Counted from the stretch's first letter, positions 34,204 through 43,221 are shown. The stretch is DNA of 64,000 nt from Planktothrix paucivesiculata PCC 9631 (GCF_900009265.2 NZ_LR734992.1:119320-183319); one strand, 5' to 3'. A program made the numbers and translations. Notes: a model not told the origin generated them from the letters alone.

Positions 34204-34560
34204 TTAGTATTCGTTGCTCTCCATTAAAGTTCCAACTCTCCAAGTGGTATTAACATCTTCAGGACTGTTAGCGCCAATTTCTTCCCCTTTAAGCCAAGCG
34301 GATTTCTCAAAATAATCAATTTTGAAAAAGTAGCGATCGCCATCTAATTCTAAAGTCACAAAATCTCGTTCTCCGTAAGGGTTATTATCGGGTGAAAACG
34401 AGTTAAATTCTTTCAGCAATTGGAGAAGTTGTTGTTGCTGTTGGGGAGGTAGAAGCCCAACACTATGGGACAAATGAATAGCCCCAACTTGTGAATTTTG
34501 AGAGCGTAATTGATCATTAAGACGAGCAATTTGTTCAGCTTTTGTTAAGGTGTCAGTCAT
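34204..34560 (-). CDS. DUF3768-family protein
   Basis: 118 residues. It matches the DUF3768 pattern well: ARLNDQLR at the N-terminus, then DNNPYGERDFV, FFKIDYFEKS and a C-terminal TTWRVGTLMESNEY. The family is common on plasmids and in phage-like regions of proteobacteria and cyanobacteria. Its function is not known. The ATG at 34560 follows a T-rich stretch without a clear ribosome site. Confidence 0.75.
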   Translation of the reverse strand: MTDTLTKAEQIARLNDQLRSQNSQVGAIHLSHSVGLLPPQQQQQLLQLLKEFNSFSPDNNPYGERDFVTLELDGDRYFFKIDYFEKSAWLKGEEIGANSPEDVNTTWRVGTLMESNEY

Positions 34561-34736
34561 ATTTTTTTAAACAATCTTCACCCTCAATCGGCGCGTTAGC
34601 GCGGAAGTTAGGTGAGATGAAGAGCTTCCCAACCCACAATAATCCCAGAAAATGAACTGCGATGGCGTAGCCGCCGCCTGTCGGCATCGCTTAAACCCAC
34701 CTATTCCAAAAAAAGGAAAAAAGGCAAACGGAAGGG

Positions 34737-34762
34737 ACATGGTGGAAAATTTTCCACCATGT
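34737..34762. repeat. Recurrent palindrome, copy 5 (longest)
   Basis: Perfect 26-bp palindrome, with arms ACATGGTGGAAAA and TTTTCCACCATGT. It lies in the 325-base space between the DUF3768 gene and the peroxiredoxin-like gene, which are transcribed away from each other, so it could be a shared operator. Confidence 0.75.
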
Positions 34763-34885
34763 TGACCTCTCATCGGATAATGCGGCTAATTTTGGACATC
34801 TGCAATTAAATTGACTAAAGGCATTGAATAATAGAAAAATCTAATTAATCTATAGAACCCCTCTAAAGTGTACATTTGCTCAGAA

Positions 34886-35671
34886 ATGACATATACGCTC
34901 TTAAGTCAAACTCAACGCCAACGGGTCAGTGATGGAGTCGTAACCTCTCTATTGAGCGGTTGCGAATCCTCACCCAGACAACTCGTGCTAATCTGGCCCC
35001 AATTGGGAGATTTCGATAGCTTGGAGTATGCTTGGTGGTTAAAAAGAGAGGCTAAACAGCTTCAAGCGCAAGGAATCGCAATCCGGGCCGTAGGAATTGG
35101 CGATCGCACTTCAGGACAGCGATTCTGTGACTATACAGGATTTCCCCCAGATTGTTTATTTGTTGACCCCACCGCCGACCTGCATCAAACCCTGAATCTT
35201 TATCCAGGTCTATCCCTCAAACTCCCCGGTTTATCGCCGGGTGTCAACGCTTATCTCAACTTAATGCTGATGTGTGCTGGAATTGGTAGCCCAGGGACTC
35301 TAGCGGAAGTATTCCGGGGCTATCGGGGTGATAAAAAAGCCCCTCAATTAATTGGGGATGAAGAAATTGTTCAAGCTCCTCCTTTACCCCCACTCAAAGG
35401 TTCATTATTCAAACTAGCAGGAGGTCGTGGTTTTCAGCGTCCCTTTGAGTTAGCCACGTTGCGACTGCGAAATATGGGAGAAGTGCTAAGTCACTGGAAA
35501 AGTTACGTTCCCGATTCAGCTTATCTAACCCAACGAGGAGCCACTTTCTTATTTAATAGTCAAGGAGAATTACTCTATGAGCATCGAGACCGCGCCATTC
35601 TGGGCTTCGCTGCCGAGATGAGTAATCCGTTATCTTTTCTCACAGATTTTGTTAATAATAAAAAAAAATAA
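34886..35671 (+). CDS. Peroxiredoxin-like (AhpC/TSA-type) family protein
   Basis: 261 residues from the ATG at 34886 (a GTG at 34868 is also in frame). Thioredoxin-fold pattern: LVLIWPQLGDFDSLEYAWWL, IAIRAVGIGDRTSGQRFCDYTGFP, ATFLFNSQGELLYEHRDRAILGF. The place where peroxiredoxins carry the peroxidatic cysteine reads LGDFDSLEYA, without cysteine, so peroxidase activity by the usual mechanism is doubtful. I recall close relatives in cyanobacterial chromosomes, so this may be a gene picked up by the plasmid. Confidence 0.75.
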   Translation: MTYTLLSQTQRQRVSDGVVTSLLSGCESSPRQLVLIWPQLGDFDSLEYAWWLKREAKQLQAQGIAIRAVGIGDRTSGQRFCDYTGFPPDCLFVDPTADLHQTLNLYPGLSLKLPGLSPGVNAYLNLMLMCAGIGSPGTLAEVFRGYRGDKKAPQLIGDEEIVQAPPLPPLKGSLFKLAGGRGFQRPFELATLRLRNMGEVLSHWKSYVPDSAYLTQRGATFLFNSQGELLYEHRDRAILGFAAEMSNPLSFLTDFVNNKKK

Positions 35672-35681
35672 AGCGCAAAAA

Positions 35682-37877
35682 CTATTTCCTCGGTGGCGAA
35701 GGTAAATTAGGAATAAAACTCTTGCCATCAATTAATCCTAATCCATTGGCTTCCAATCGCTGCCAACTGTCATACAAATCCGTTAAATTACTCGCCACCC
35801 GTCCCGATAAAAAATCCCGATCTGCCATTGAAGTTGCTTGATTCTTCAAACATATCCTGACTGCATAATTATAAATTGCCCAATCCTTACGAGTCAACTC
35901 ACTCAACCCTTTGGACAACTCCCCATCTCTGACCGAAGGCAAACTTTCAGTTGAGTTTCCCCAAATTTGTTGCTCAAACTGTTGAAGAAACACCTCAATT
36001 TCATTCTCAGCACACCGAAATAGAGAAACACAAACTCCTTTCGGAATCACAGTTGGTAAAGTCTGCCGAGTATGAAATTCAAAAATCTCCAACAAATCCG
36101 CATCATGTAAAATAAAAATTCCTGAATCATTGGGTATTAAACCCGAATCCAGATGTTCTAATTGGGGAAGAATCTCTTGAATTTCAATAGAATCTGAAAA
36201 TTGATAAACCGTATAATCGGACGAATCTGGATACAGCGTGTGCTTCAACCAATTGATAAAATAAGCAGGAGATTTAAAATGGGCTTGAGGAAAACTAACT
36301 CTATTTTCAGCTTGAGAATTTGAAGATAAGGGTTTATGATTGTCAGGCTTTAGAGAAGGAGAAACTGCACCTCTCAATTGAGACGGTAACAACTCCTGAA
36401 TCGAGCGCACATACAAACTTTGCAAACGCAACATTGTCCCCCCATCCGAAAAAATCAAATCCCCCTTACCTAATAACCCCGTACAAAGCTTTCCCCATTC
36501 CTCCACATCCAAAATCACCGCTCCCGCCTTTGCACTTTGCAACCTCAACCCCAACCGTACCCCCATATTCACCTTAATCTTCGTACTTACCACATCCGCC
36601 TTCGGGTACTGAGTAAACAACACCAAATGAATCCCCGCCGCCCTCGCTAAAGCACCCAGCCCCTCCACTAAAGCTTCAAACTGCCCCTTTACCTCTTTAT
36701 CCTTCGTCAAATACTGAATTTCATCAATAAAACAAACAACCCGCGGCAACCGCAACTTTGGCTCCACCTTCGGGTTATAATCCTCCAAATCATTCGCCCC
36801 CACCTGCTCAAACCGTTCATATCGTTTCTGTTGCTCGGCATCTAAATTCTCCAACAAATTCAACGCACTATCCGTATCCCGACAAACCGGATGCCATAAC
36901 CAAGGCAAAGCATCAAATTCCTGTTTAGCAAACGTGACTCGTTTAACATCAATTAAACACACCTGAACCCGTTCAGGAGGATAGCGTAAAATCAAACTGG
37001 CTAACATCGCCTTCTGTGCTTCCGACTTCCCCGAACCCGTTGCCCCTCCCCCCAAAACATGACAAGTATTCGGGTTGGCTAATTCAATTTCTACCAATTG
37101 CCCATATAAATTTACCCCCATTGCCATCCGCACAGGTTCTTCATCGGGTAAAAATTGATAAGAAATGTAGTTTTCCAGAGGGCAAAACTGTCGTTCTTGT
37201 TCACTCAAATTCAGGTCGAACGCCACCCCTTGCGTCAAAGCATGAATTAAAGGCGGTTGCGATAAACCCAAAGCAATTTGAAGATCCCGTTCTCGATTTT
37301 TCAGGTCAACCACCTTCACCTTCACTTGAGCATTCACCACCGGTTTGAGTACCAACCGTTGAGTAGTTGGCCCTCGATGTCCCTCCACCCAATCACAAGG
37401 CAAATTGTAATGCAGTAACGCTTCAATTAAAGCTTGTCCTATAGGTGCTAAAGGATGATTATTTGGGGGTAAGGTAACAGTGTTAGAAGCCGCAGGTTGT
37501 AAAGATTCAGTTGGATAAGAAGACTGTTCAAGCATCGCTTCCATCACCCGTTCCCGTTGAGTTTCTTGGTAATAGCGAGTCACCGCCAATTGATGTTGAT
37601 AATCCTCCTCTTCCTGTTGCTCCTCAGCCCGTACCAAGGGTTCTAATTTACTAATCCGAATGGCATGGGATAAACTTACCCCAGACAAAACAATACCACT
37701 GCCCGTTAACGCTAATTGCAGCACTTTTAAAGCCGTGGTATTTCTCGGTAAAACAAACGGAGGAATCAATAATAGTAAACTCCCCAAAAATAAATATAAA
37801 CCACTAATTTTATAAGCGGATTCCAGCGTTTGATTAATTAAGCGACTGCGGTAATTCAGTTGTCGAGGTTGGAACAT
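35682..37877 (-). CDS. FtsK/SpoIIIE-type DNA translocase
   Basis: 731 residues. Two hydrophobic segments near the N-terminus (about 25-70) anchor it in the membrane. The motor domain has Walker A LGGGATGSGKSEAQKAML (about 274-291), a VCLIDVKRVTFAKQ strand, Walker B VVCFIDEIQYL (about 377-387) and the FTQYPKADVVSTKIKVN sensor region. The C-terminal 220 residues are less conserved. It ends a - strand operon that starts near 40362. Plasmid proteins of this type (TcpA-like) pump DNA during conjugation or help segregation. Confidence 0.88.
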   Translation of the reverse strand: MFQPRQLNYRSRLINQTLESAYKISGLYLFLGSLLLLIPPFVLPRNTTALKVLQLALTGSGIVLSGVSLSHAIRISKLEPLVRAEEQQEEEDYQHQLAVTRYYQETQRERVMEAMLEQSSYPTESLQPAASNTVTLPPNNHPLAPIGQALIEALLHYNLPCDWVEGHRGPTTQRLVLKPVVNAQVKVKVVDLKNRERDLQIALGLSQPPLIHALTQGVAFDLNLSEQERQFCPLENYISYQFLPDEEPVRMAMGVNLYGQLVEIELANPNTCHVLGGGATGSGKSEAQKAMLASLILRYPPERVQVCLIDVKRVTFAKQEFDALPWLWHPVCRDTDSALNLLENLDAEQQKRYERFEQVGANDLEDYNPKVEPKLRLPRVVCFIDEIQYLTKDKEVKGQFEALVEGLGALARAAGIHLVLFTQYPKADVVSTKIKVNMGVRLGLRLQSAKAGAVILDVEEWGKLCTGLLGKGDLIFSDGGTMLRLQSLYVRSIQELLPSQLRGAVSPSLKPDNHKPLSSNSQAENRVSFPQAHFKSPAYFINWLKHTLYPDSSDYTVYQFSDSIEIQEILPQLEHLDSGLIPNDSGIFILHDADLLEIFEFHTRQTLPTVIPKGVCVSLFRCAENEIEVFLQQFEQQIWGNSTESLPSVRDGELSKGLSELTRKDWAIYNYAVRICLKNQATSMADRDFLSGRVASNLTDLYDSWQRLEANGLGLIDGKSFIPNLPSPPRK

Positions 37878-37931
37878 AATAACATAAATCCTAACCCAAG
37901 ATTAAACTTAAAAACGACTTTCCTTTTTTAA

Positions 37932-38236
37932 TTAGTTTTGAACCCACCGACTCAACAGCCAGAGCAAAATCCCTATCACAGTAGATAAACCCGTAAAGAT
38001 AAGAATTCCATAAAGTTCCATTAGTTCGATTTTCAGTATCTTAACCCAAGCATCATCTCCAACCCAACCGACTATTTGAGCTAGGATAAATGCAATTAAA
38101 AAAAAACAGCGATCGCTAACCCTGCTGTATTTAATTCACTGGCGATCGCTAATATTAATGTTAAGCTAATACCCATCAGGAATAAATTAGCTCCGATTAA
38201 AAGTTGGCAAGGAAGTGAAGCTCGTTTCCAATTCAT
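37932..38236 (-). pseudogene. Small membrane protein gene, frameshifted at a nine-T run
   Basis: From the ATG at 38236 the frame gives MNWKRASLPCQLLIGANLFL and a strongly hydrophobic helix up to LAIAVFF, then hits TAA in a run of nine T (- strand; A-run 38098-38106). In the next frame the protein continues without stops to 37932 with two further hydrophobic helices and ends RWVQN. One more T would join them into a 101-residue membrane protein. It sits in line between the genes ending at 38242 and starting at 37877. It is either a mutated gene, a slippage-expressed one, or a base missed in sequencing. Confidence 0.6.
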
Positions 38237-38241
38237 CGCTC

Positions 38242-38757
38242 TTATTCATTCTCCCAGGATTTTTGGATTTGCTGACGATACTGAGCAATTTTGTTAACGG
38301 CTTGTTTGTTAGCTTGATCAATATTGAGAGACATTTGAGCATATTGAGGTCGAAGTCTATGTAATTTCTGAGCATAATTGGAATTAGCCCCTAATTTTTT
38401 AACTTCATTACCTGCAAGTTGACCTTTATAAGCATAATGAGCTAAATGAACCGTTGTATCCGCATCATCAATTTGCTTAAGGGCTTGATAAGATTCTTGA
38501 GTATGTTTGGCAGATTCTTTTCTCTGTTTCGCTACTTGTTTGAGAACCACTTTCTCCTCTTTAGAAAAATAGCGAGGTGAATCTAAAACAGGAACCGAAC
38601 GAATCGAAGCAAAATTACCTGGATTAGTGGGCGAGAAAACAGTGGTATCTGTTGGTTGAAGTACCTGGGATTTATCAATTTGATGAGAGCCATAACCCGA
38701 GTTGTTTCCACTTCTTATTCGGCTCCAAGCCTCTAAAATTCGATTAAAAATTCCCAT
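38242..38757 (-). CDS. Hypothetical protein of the FtsK operon
   Basis: 171 residues, basic, no membrane segment. The N-terminus is disordered and the C-terminal half is helical and Gln-rich (about 75-171). It overlaps the upstream membrane-protein gene by 14 bases. No family recognised. Co-expression with the translocase suggests a role in the same apparatus. Confidence 0.65.
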   Translation of the reverse strand: MGIFNRILEAWSRIRSGNNSGYGSHQIDKSQVLQPTDTTVFSPTNPGNFASIRSVPVLDSPRYFSKEEKVVLKQVAKQRKESAKHTQESYQALKQIDDADTTVHLAHYAYKGQLAGNEVKKLGANSNYAQKLHRLRPQYAQMSLNIDQANKQAVNKIAQYRQQIQKSWENE

Positions 38758-39079
38758 TGGGATCTCTCCTCAAAAATTGAATCCAAACCCGAGTACAAAT
38801 TAGCTCAATCTGGACTCGATTTGTTTGAACTTGAATCTGTCGTCGCCCCAGGATGTAACCGATACTGGCTGACATGACACTAACAGCAATAATCAACAGC
38901 CATTGGGTTGAAACTATAAAGCGAATGGGGTTAATCAACAATTTTAAGGAAGTTGAAATCGCCACTTTGTAATCATGAAAAACCAAAATCATCAACGTTG
39001 TTATCAAAGTAACGGCTATCGAAAGTTGTCGAACTTGCTGTTGTCCGCGTTGTTGCCGTTTTCGAGTGTATTCATTCAT
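38744..39079 (-). CDS. Two-transmembrane hypothetical protein
   Basis: 111 residues from the ATG at 39079, whose A overlaps the stop of the upstream gene (TAATG). Longer starts to 39145 are unlikely. Basic N-terminus (NEYTRKRQQRGQQQ), hydrophobic helices at about 21-36 and 61-80, basic C-terminus. No family recognised. A candidate membrane part of the translocase complex. Confidence 0.65.
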   Translation of the reverse strand: MNEYTRKRQQRGQQQVRQLSIAVTLITTLMILVFHDYKVAISTSLKLLINPIRFIVSTQWLLIIAVSVMSASIGYILGRRQIQVQTNRVQIELICTRVWIQFLRRDPNGNF

Positions 39080-39309
39080 TAAGACAACCCAAACATCAAC
39101 GCCGAGGTCATACTGACAGGATATACAGAAGTCGGCTGAGACCAATAATGTTGTAGTTGATTGAGGAGGTTTTTGAGGTGTTTCATATCCTGAGATGGAG
39201 TAGAAGTAGACAAGGAAGAAAGGGTATTTTTGAGTTCAGCTACTATACCCAGCAAATCTTGTTGCTGAGAAAGCTGGGTGTGTTGGAGGCTTAACAGTTC
39301 CTCCAACAA
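39079..39309 (-). CDS. Small hypothetical protein of the FtsK operon
   Basis: 76 residues, helical and Gln/Leu-rich, likely a short coiled coil. Coupled to the next gene by a TAATG overlap, and 31 bases after the stop of the 39341-39970 gene. No family recognised. Confidence 0.55.
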   Translation of the reverse strand: MLEELLSLQHTQLSQQQDLLGIVAELKNTLSSLSTSTPSQDMKHLKNLLNQLQHYWSQPTSVYPVSMTSALMFGLS

Positions 39310-39340
39310 CGTTTGAATTGCATCGGTATGTTCACTCGCG

Positions 39341-39970
39341 TCAAGATGCGCTTTTAAGCGCCCGAAAGCAGTTGAGCACTTGCCCTCCCAATTGAGCTTG
39401 CTGTGTGGGAGATTCTAAGTTACGGCGCTCTTGTTTGCCTTGTTGGGCGGCGGTATTGAAAGCCGCTACAAACTTTGACACCGTATCCTCAAGTTTGGCA
39501 TTGCCCTTATCAGTAGACCCAAACCCAAAAACCTCTAAAAGAATCTTGTCATCAAGCATTTCTTGAATTTTGGGAGCCACCGTTTGAGCAATTTGGGAGG
39601 TTTTCTGCTCCCAACGTTCATACAACCCCGCACCAGAAGAATCATACACAGAATGAGTTGTAGTATTGGCATTCACTTGACTTTGTAATTCTTCAATCCA
39701 CAATCCAATGGCTTCTTCAATTCGGAGTTGTTTCCGTCCTTCACTGCGACTATCACGAATTGCAATAATTTGATTCAGCCAAATGGTCAATTGTTCAGAA
39801 TTAACTAATTCCAAATTCATCCGAAACTTTTGGCACAACTCACTGAGGATATAACAAATTACATTACTCCCCACGGCTTGTCCTTTGGAGGTCACCGATT
39901 GACCTAACTGTTCTAAATCAATGCCATATTGGCTGTAATCCGTTGAAGTTCCATTAGTTGTGTTTGTCAT
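39341..39970 (-). CDS. Hypothetical protein of the FtsK operon
   Basis: 209 residues, soluble, helical, polar throughout. No family recognised. It begins two bases after the stop of the upstream gene, so the two are probably translated together. Confidence 0.65.
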   Translation of the reverse strand: MTNTTNGTSTDYSQYGIDLEQLGQSVTSKGQAVGSNVICYILSELCQKFRMNLELVNSEQLTIWLNQIIAIRDSRSEGRKQLRIEEAIGLWIEELQSQVNANTTTHSVYDSSGAGLYERWEQKTSQIAQTVAPKIQEMLDDKILLEVFGFGSTDKGNAKLEDTVSKFVAAFNTAAQQGKQERRNLESPTQQAQLGGQVLNCFRALKSAS

Positions 39971-39972
39971 AT

Positions 39973-40362
39973 TTAACCTCGATTTTGACGTTTAGATAAA
40001 TTGCGAACTCGGTCTAATAAATTGGGGCTATAAGCGAGCCATTCATCAGGATTAAATCGACCCCACCTGACTTCATCAAGGGCTTTTTTCTCTCCCAGGG
40101 TTAGGGACATAATCCGAAACGCATCGAGAATTTTTTTGCCTTCTTCTGAAATTAAGGTTCCGTATTCCCCTTCATTGAGTTGAGGCATGACCGCTTTTAA
40201 GAGGCGATACACTTTACGGAATTGGGGACGATTAACATTCCACAGGCTCGACTCATAAATGACTTGTTCGGGGTAATAGGCTCTGTTGTTAACAAAGACA
40301 ACTCTGGGGTCAATAATTTGAGCTTCTTTGATTTCTAAACAGATTTCGATAGTTTCACTCAT
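39973..40362 (-). CDS. Hypothetical protein heading the FtsK operon
   Basis: 129 residues of mixed strand/helix composition (an N-terminal ETIEICLEIKEAQIIDPRVV strand pair, helical C-terminus). No family recognised. First gene of a run of closely packed - strand genes ending with the translocase at 35682. The promoter should lie in 40363-40600. Confidence 0.6.
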   Translation of the reverse strand: MSETIEICLEIKEAQIIDPRVVFVNNRAYYPEQVIYESSLWNVNRPQFRKVYRLLKAVMPQLNEGEYGTLISEEGKKILDAFRIMSLTLGEKKALDEVRWGRFNPDEWLAYSPNLLDRVRNLSKRQNRG

Positions 40363-40903
40363 TCGACTGATTTAAGTTTGTTTAGGGGTGAATCTGAGTC
40401 AATTCTAATTTCTCAAATCTTAGAAATTGAATTTAAGGTCAGAAAGAACCCCGTTCAAACTAATTTCCATTGGTCTTGGTGAACATCCTATTAAAGAAAG
40501 CCGATAACTGTCAATTTATTGCTGTCATGAATACGGTATTTTTCTAATTCAATTGAGGCGAGATTTGCTGAGTCAGCAAGAAGTTGTTCTTGGAGGTGAA
40601 AGGCTGTTTGTTAATTGGGGGTTTTGCTGAGTGCTGAGTGCTGAGTCAGCAGATTAGAAATAGGGGGAGGAATTTAGGAAGGTTTAAGAGGAGTTGGGGA
40701 ATTTTAAACAATTGTTGGAGATGGGGGGAAGGAGCAAGCGATCGCCTAAACAAGTTTATAATTTCAGATTAAGCTTCTCTGTGGCTATTAATCTTGAAGG
40801 CGTCCTAAAGAGATTGAGTTAGAGATTGGCATAAAAAAATCTCCTTAGCTTTAAGGAGACAGAGCGTTGAGGTTGAAAATCAATGGAATTGGAGTTAACC
40901 TAG
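40363..40903. other. Intergenic region upstream of the FtsK operon
   Basis: 540 bases with no clear gene. It has a tandem TGCTGAG repeat at about 40624-40650 ending in the palindrome GCTGAGTCAGC, a G-rich stretch around 40655-40730 and a HIP1 site at 40738. A hairpin CTCCTTAGC/GCTAAGGAG-type at about 40839-40858 (AATCTCCTTAGCTTTAAGGAGA) lies after the next gene's 3' side. Confidence 0.4.
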
Positions 40904-41260
40904 TTATTCAGGTTTAGGTTGTGTAACAGTCTGAACAATCCTGCCGTGATAAATAATTTGTAGGAGTAAGTCTTGTTGTCTAAGCATTAATTGAACACTT
41001 TCTGGGCAAGATTTAAAATCCGTTTCAACCCATCTGTAAATCATTCGTTCTTTGCGTCCGGTAATTTGACAGAGTTCTCGAACACAAGCGGCTGTGTACC
41101 CCCATTCTTGAGGTTGAATATTGTGGAGAATTGGAACCCAACGCGCACAATATTCTGTGGGGTGGAGAGGAACGGATAACAACTGACGAATTGTGCGAAT
41201 TTGCCGTAATTTTTCAGTTTTAATTGATGGGGACTTGTTAGGAAAGTATTGGGGCTGCAT
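40904..41260 (-). CDS. Hypothetical protein with a possible helix-turn-helix
   Basis: 118 residues from the ATG at 41260. An upstream in-frame start at 41365 would place codons across a MITE-like element, so it is rejected. The segment VRELCQITGRKERMIYRWVE (about 60-79) has the look of a helix-turn-helix. It may be a plasmid regulator. No family recognised. Confidence 0.55.
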   Translation of the reverse strand: MQPQYFPNKSPSIKTEKLRQIRTIRQLLSVPLHPTEYCARWVPILHNIQPQEWGYTAACVRELCQITGRKERMIYRWVETDFKSCPESVQLMLRQQDLLLQIIYHGRIVQTVTQPKPE

Positions 41261-41311
41261 AGTTTTTATAAAGAGTGCGGAGGGCAAGAAGTAGACGGTC
41301 GATGATTGAGT

Positions 41312-41429
41312 TAAGTAGGTAGGCGGGATTAAGCTAACAATATGTAAAGAACCTCGATCGGCCATTAGAGAGCGTTAGAGCGGTTTACAATCGTTTACAT
41401 AGTGGCGTTTTATAGATCCTACCTACTTA
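41312..41429. mobile_element. MITE-like element with 12-bp ends
   Basis: TAAGTAGGTAGG at 41312-41323 is exactly repeated, inverted, at 41418-41429, bounding 118 bases without coding sense. The ends share TAAGTAGG with those of the element at 44296-44390. No transposase that would recognise them is seen in the window. Target duplication not clear. Confidence 0.5.
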
Positions 41430-41669
41430 GAACTGAGGAATTAGAGGTGAGAAAGATATTATTTAAGGCTGAAAAGATAAAAGTTAAATTTAGGGGAAAT
41501 TAAAATAAAATCCAGCAAAAAAAGAATTTAAAAAGTCCAGATTTTGAAAAGATATTAAATTTTTCAATCAATCACATAGCCGATTTAATAAGTTTTAACT
41601 CTTTCTTTTTTCTTGTTCTTTAGCCTTAAATATACAGGTACTCACTAACAATCCCCCAACTCCGCACTC
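41430..41669. other. AT-rich intergenic region
   Basis: 240 bases between the MITE-like element and the coiled-coil gene's 3' end. AT-rich. No gene or strong hairpin was seen. Confidence 0.3.
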
Positions 41670-43157
41670 TTAAACCAGAGGTTGGAGTTGGCAAGGTTCA
41701 AACAGTTCTTGGTAGGTTTGTCCGCTAACAGGATGGATGATGCTGACCCACCAATAACCGGGACGCTGTTGATATGCTTTGTGGATGGTTCCTTGCATCC
41801 CGGTGAAGATGTTTTTGGGGTCAAAGTTGACTCGCACTTGAACACCTGGTTGCAGGTGGGGCTGGATTTGTTGATTAAGGCTTTCGCGCCATTGCAGGAG
41901 TTCTTCAAGTTGGGCTTCTAATTGCTCGGTTGTGGAAGTTTGTTTAAGTCGGACGTGACCCGGCTCACTGAGTAACGTTTCTAAGTGCTGTTGTTGTTGA
42001 GCAAGTTGTTGTTTGAGATGTTGATTTTCGCTTTTGAGAAGACTGAGTTGGCTTTGAGCTTGTTCAACACCACTCATGCGCTCGAACGTCCATCCGGCTT
42101 TAACATCGTTTTGGTCAAGTACGCCAAGCCATTTGGTTTTGGGGCGGTTGTAGGTGTCTAATTCGAGGATGAAGTCATCAACAACGCCTTTGTGTTCTGG
42201 GGAATAAACTCGGATGCGATCGCCCACTTTTAATTCACTTAAGGGAACTGGGACGAACTTGGGTTTGAATACGGTGGGTTCGTGGTCGGGGGAGGAAGTG
42301 GGTTGTTGCAGTTGAGCAATGAGTTCGTCTTTTTGCAGAAGTTGGGTTTGCAATTGTTCGAGTTGTTGCAAATAGGTTTGGGAAAGTTTTTGCTCTAGGT
42401 GTTCAAGTTTTTGCATCAATTCAGCGTTTTTTTGACGTTCGGTGGCTAATGCAGCTTCAAGGTCGTCTGTGGGAGTGCTTTGAGGTTGTGGCGGGATAAC
42501 AATGGCTTGGGGGTCAAGGTGAGCGCACAGATGTTTGATTTCTTGTTCGGTTTGTTTGATGTTATGGATTAATTGGGCTTCGGCATCCCCTGTGACAGCT
42601 TCAGAGAGTTCTTGTTCAAGTTGGACTTTATGCAGGGTGAGGCGAGCTAGACGAAGGGCGGTTTCAGAAGGCTGTTGGGGTATTTTTAGGTCATTCTTGG
42701 GAAGTTGAGAAGGTTGGGGGGTGTCTGGGGTTTTTTGAGGCTTGAGTAAAGTTTCAATCGCTTTCAGGGTGAGTTTTTGACCGGAGGTTAGAACAGTTTT
42801 AACTAGTTCATCGTTGCCACGGGCAAGAAGGGCGATCGCACTGGTAGCCCAGCCCATCATATTGTCTACAAGTTCGGGCAAACGATCGGCCAGTTCTACG
42901 ATTTTCAGCCAGTTACGGATTTGCTCTTCGGCATCGGGGAAGTAGTGACTCAGCCATGCTCGAAATTGTTTGGCGGTGAATTGTTCTCGTAGATGGCTGA
43001 TGCGACGGGCGAGGTCTAGGGCTTGAGTATTGAATTTTCGTAAACACAACCGGATGTTGGAAACGAGGGATTCGGCTTCGTTTTGCAGGGCTTCGGGGAT
43101 TTCCCCGTAGTGGAATCGAGGTTCAAAGCCCAGAGTAGCAATTGATAGGGTAGTCAT
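41670..43157 (-). CDS. Coiled-coil plasmid protein
   Basis: 495 residues. The N-terminal 150 residues are helical and resemble DUF3102-like plasmid/phage proteins (LREQFTAKQFRAWLSHYFPD, then EEQIRNWLKIVELADRLPEL). A long coiled coil follows (about 225-285, ERQKNAELMQKLEHLEQKLS), then a strand-rich segment with LKVGDRIRVYSPEHKGVVDD, a second coiled coil and a C-terminal SH3-like strand part (GVQVRVNFDPKNIFTGMQGT). The two strand modules look like duplicated small barrels. Function unknown. Confidence 0.65.
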   Translation of the reverse strand: MTTLSIATLGFEPRFHYGEIPEALQNEAESLVSNIRLCLRKFNTQALDLARRISHLREQFTAKQFRAWLSHYFPDAEEQIRNWLKIVELADRLPELVDNMMGWATSAIALLARGNDELVKTVLTSGQKLTLKAIETLLKPQKTPDTPQPSQLPKNDLKIPQQPSETALRLARLTLHKVQLEQELSEAVTGDAEAQLIHNIKQTEQEIKHLCAHLDPQAIVIPPQPQSTPTDDLEAALATERQKNAELMQKLEHLEQKLSQTYLQQLEQLQTQLLQKDELIAQLQQPTSSPDHEPTVFKPKFVPVPLSELKVGDRIRVYSPEHKGVVDDFILELDTYNRPKTKWLGVLDQNDVKAGWTFERMSGVEQAQSQLSLLKSENQHLKQQLAQQQQHLETLLSEPGHVRLKQTSTTEQLEAQLEELLQWRESLNQQIQPHLQPGVQVRVNFDPKNIFTGMQGTIHKAYQQRPGYWWVSIIHPVSGQTYQELFEPCQLQPLV

Positions 43158-43187
43158 GATAAATTAAAGATGATTTTTTATTTGAAA

Positions 43188-43221
43188 GGGCTCTCCGAGT
43201 GTCGGAGGGCTTTTTATTTTT
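43188..43221 (+). terminator. Intrinsic terminator-like hairpin
   Basis: A stem GCTCTCCGA/TCGGAGGGC with loop GTG, followed by TTTTTATTTTT on the + strand, placed 31 bases upstream of the start of the coiled-coil gene. It would end a + strand transcript, or act as a leader attenuator for what lies to the right. Confidence 0.6.
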
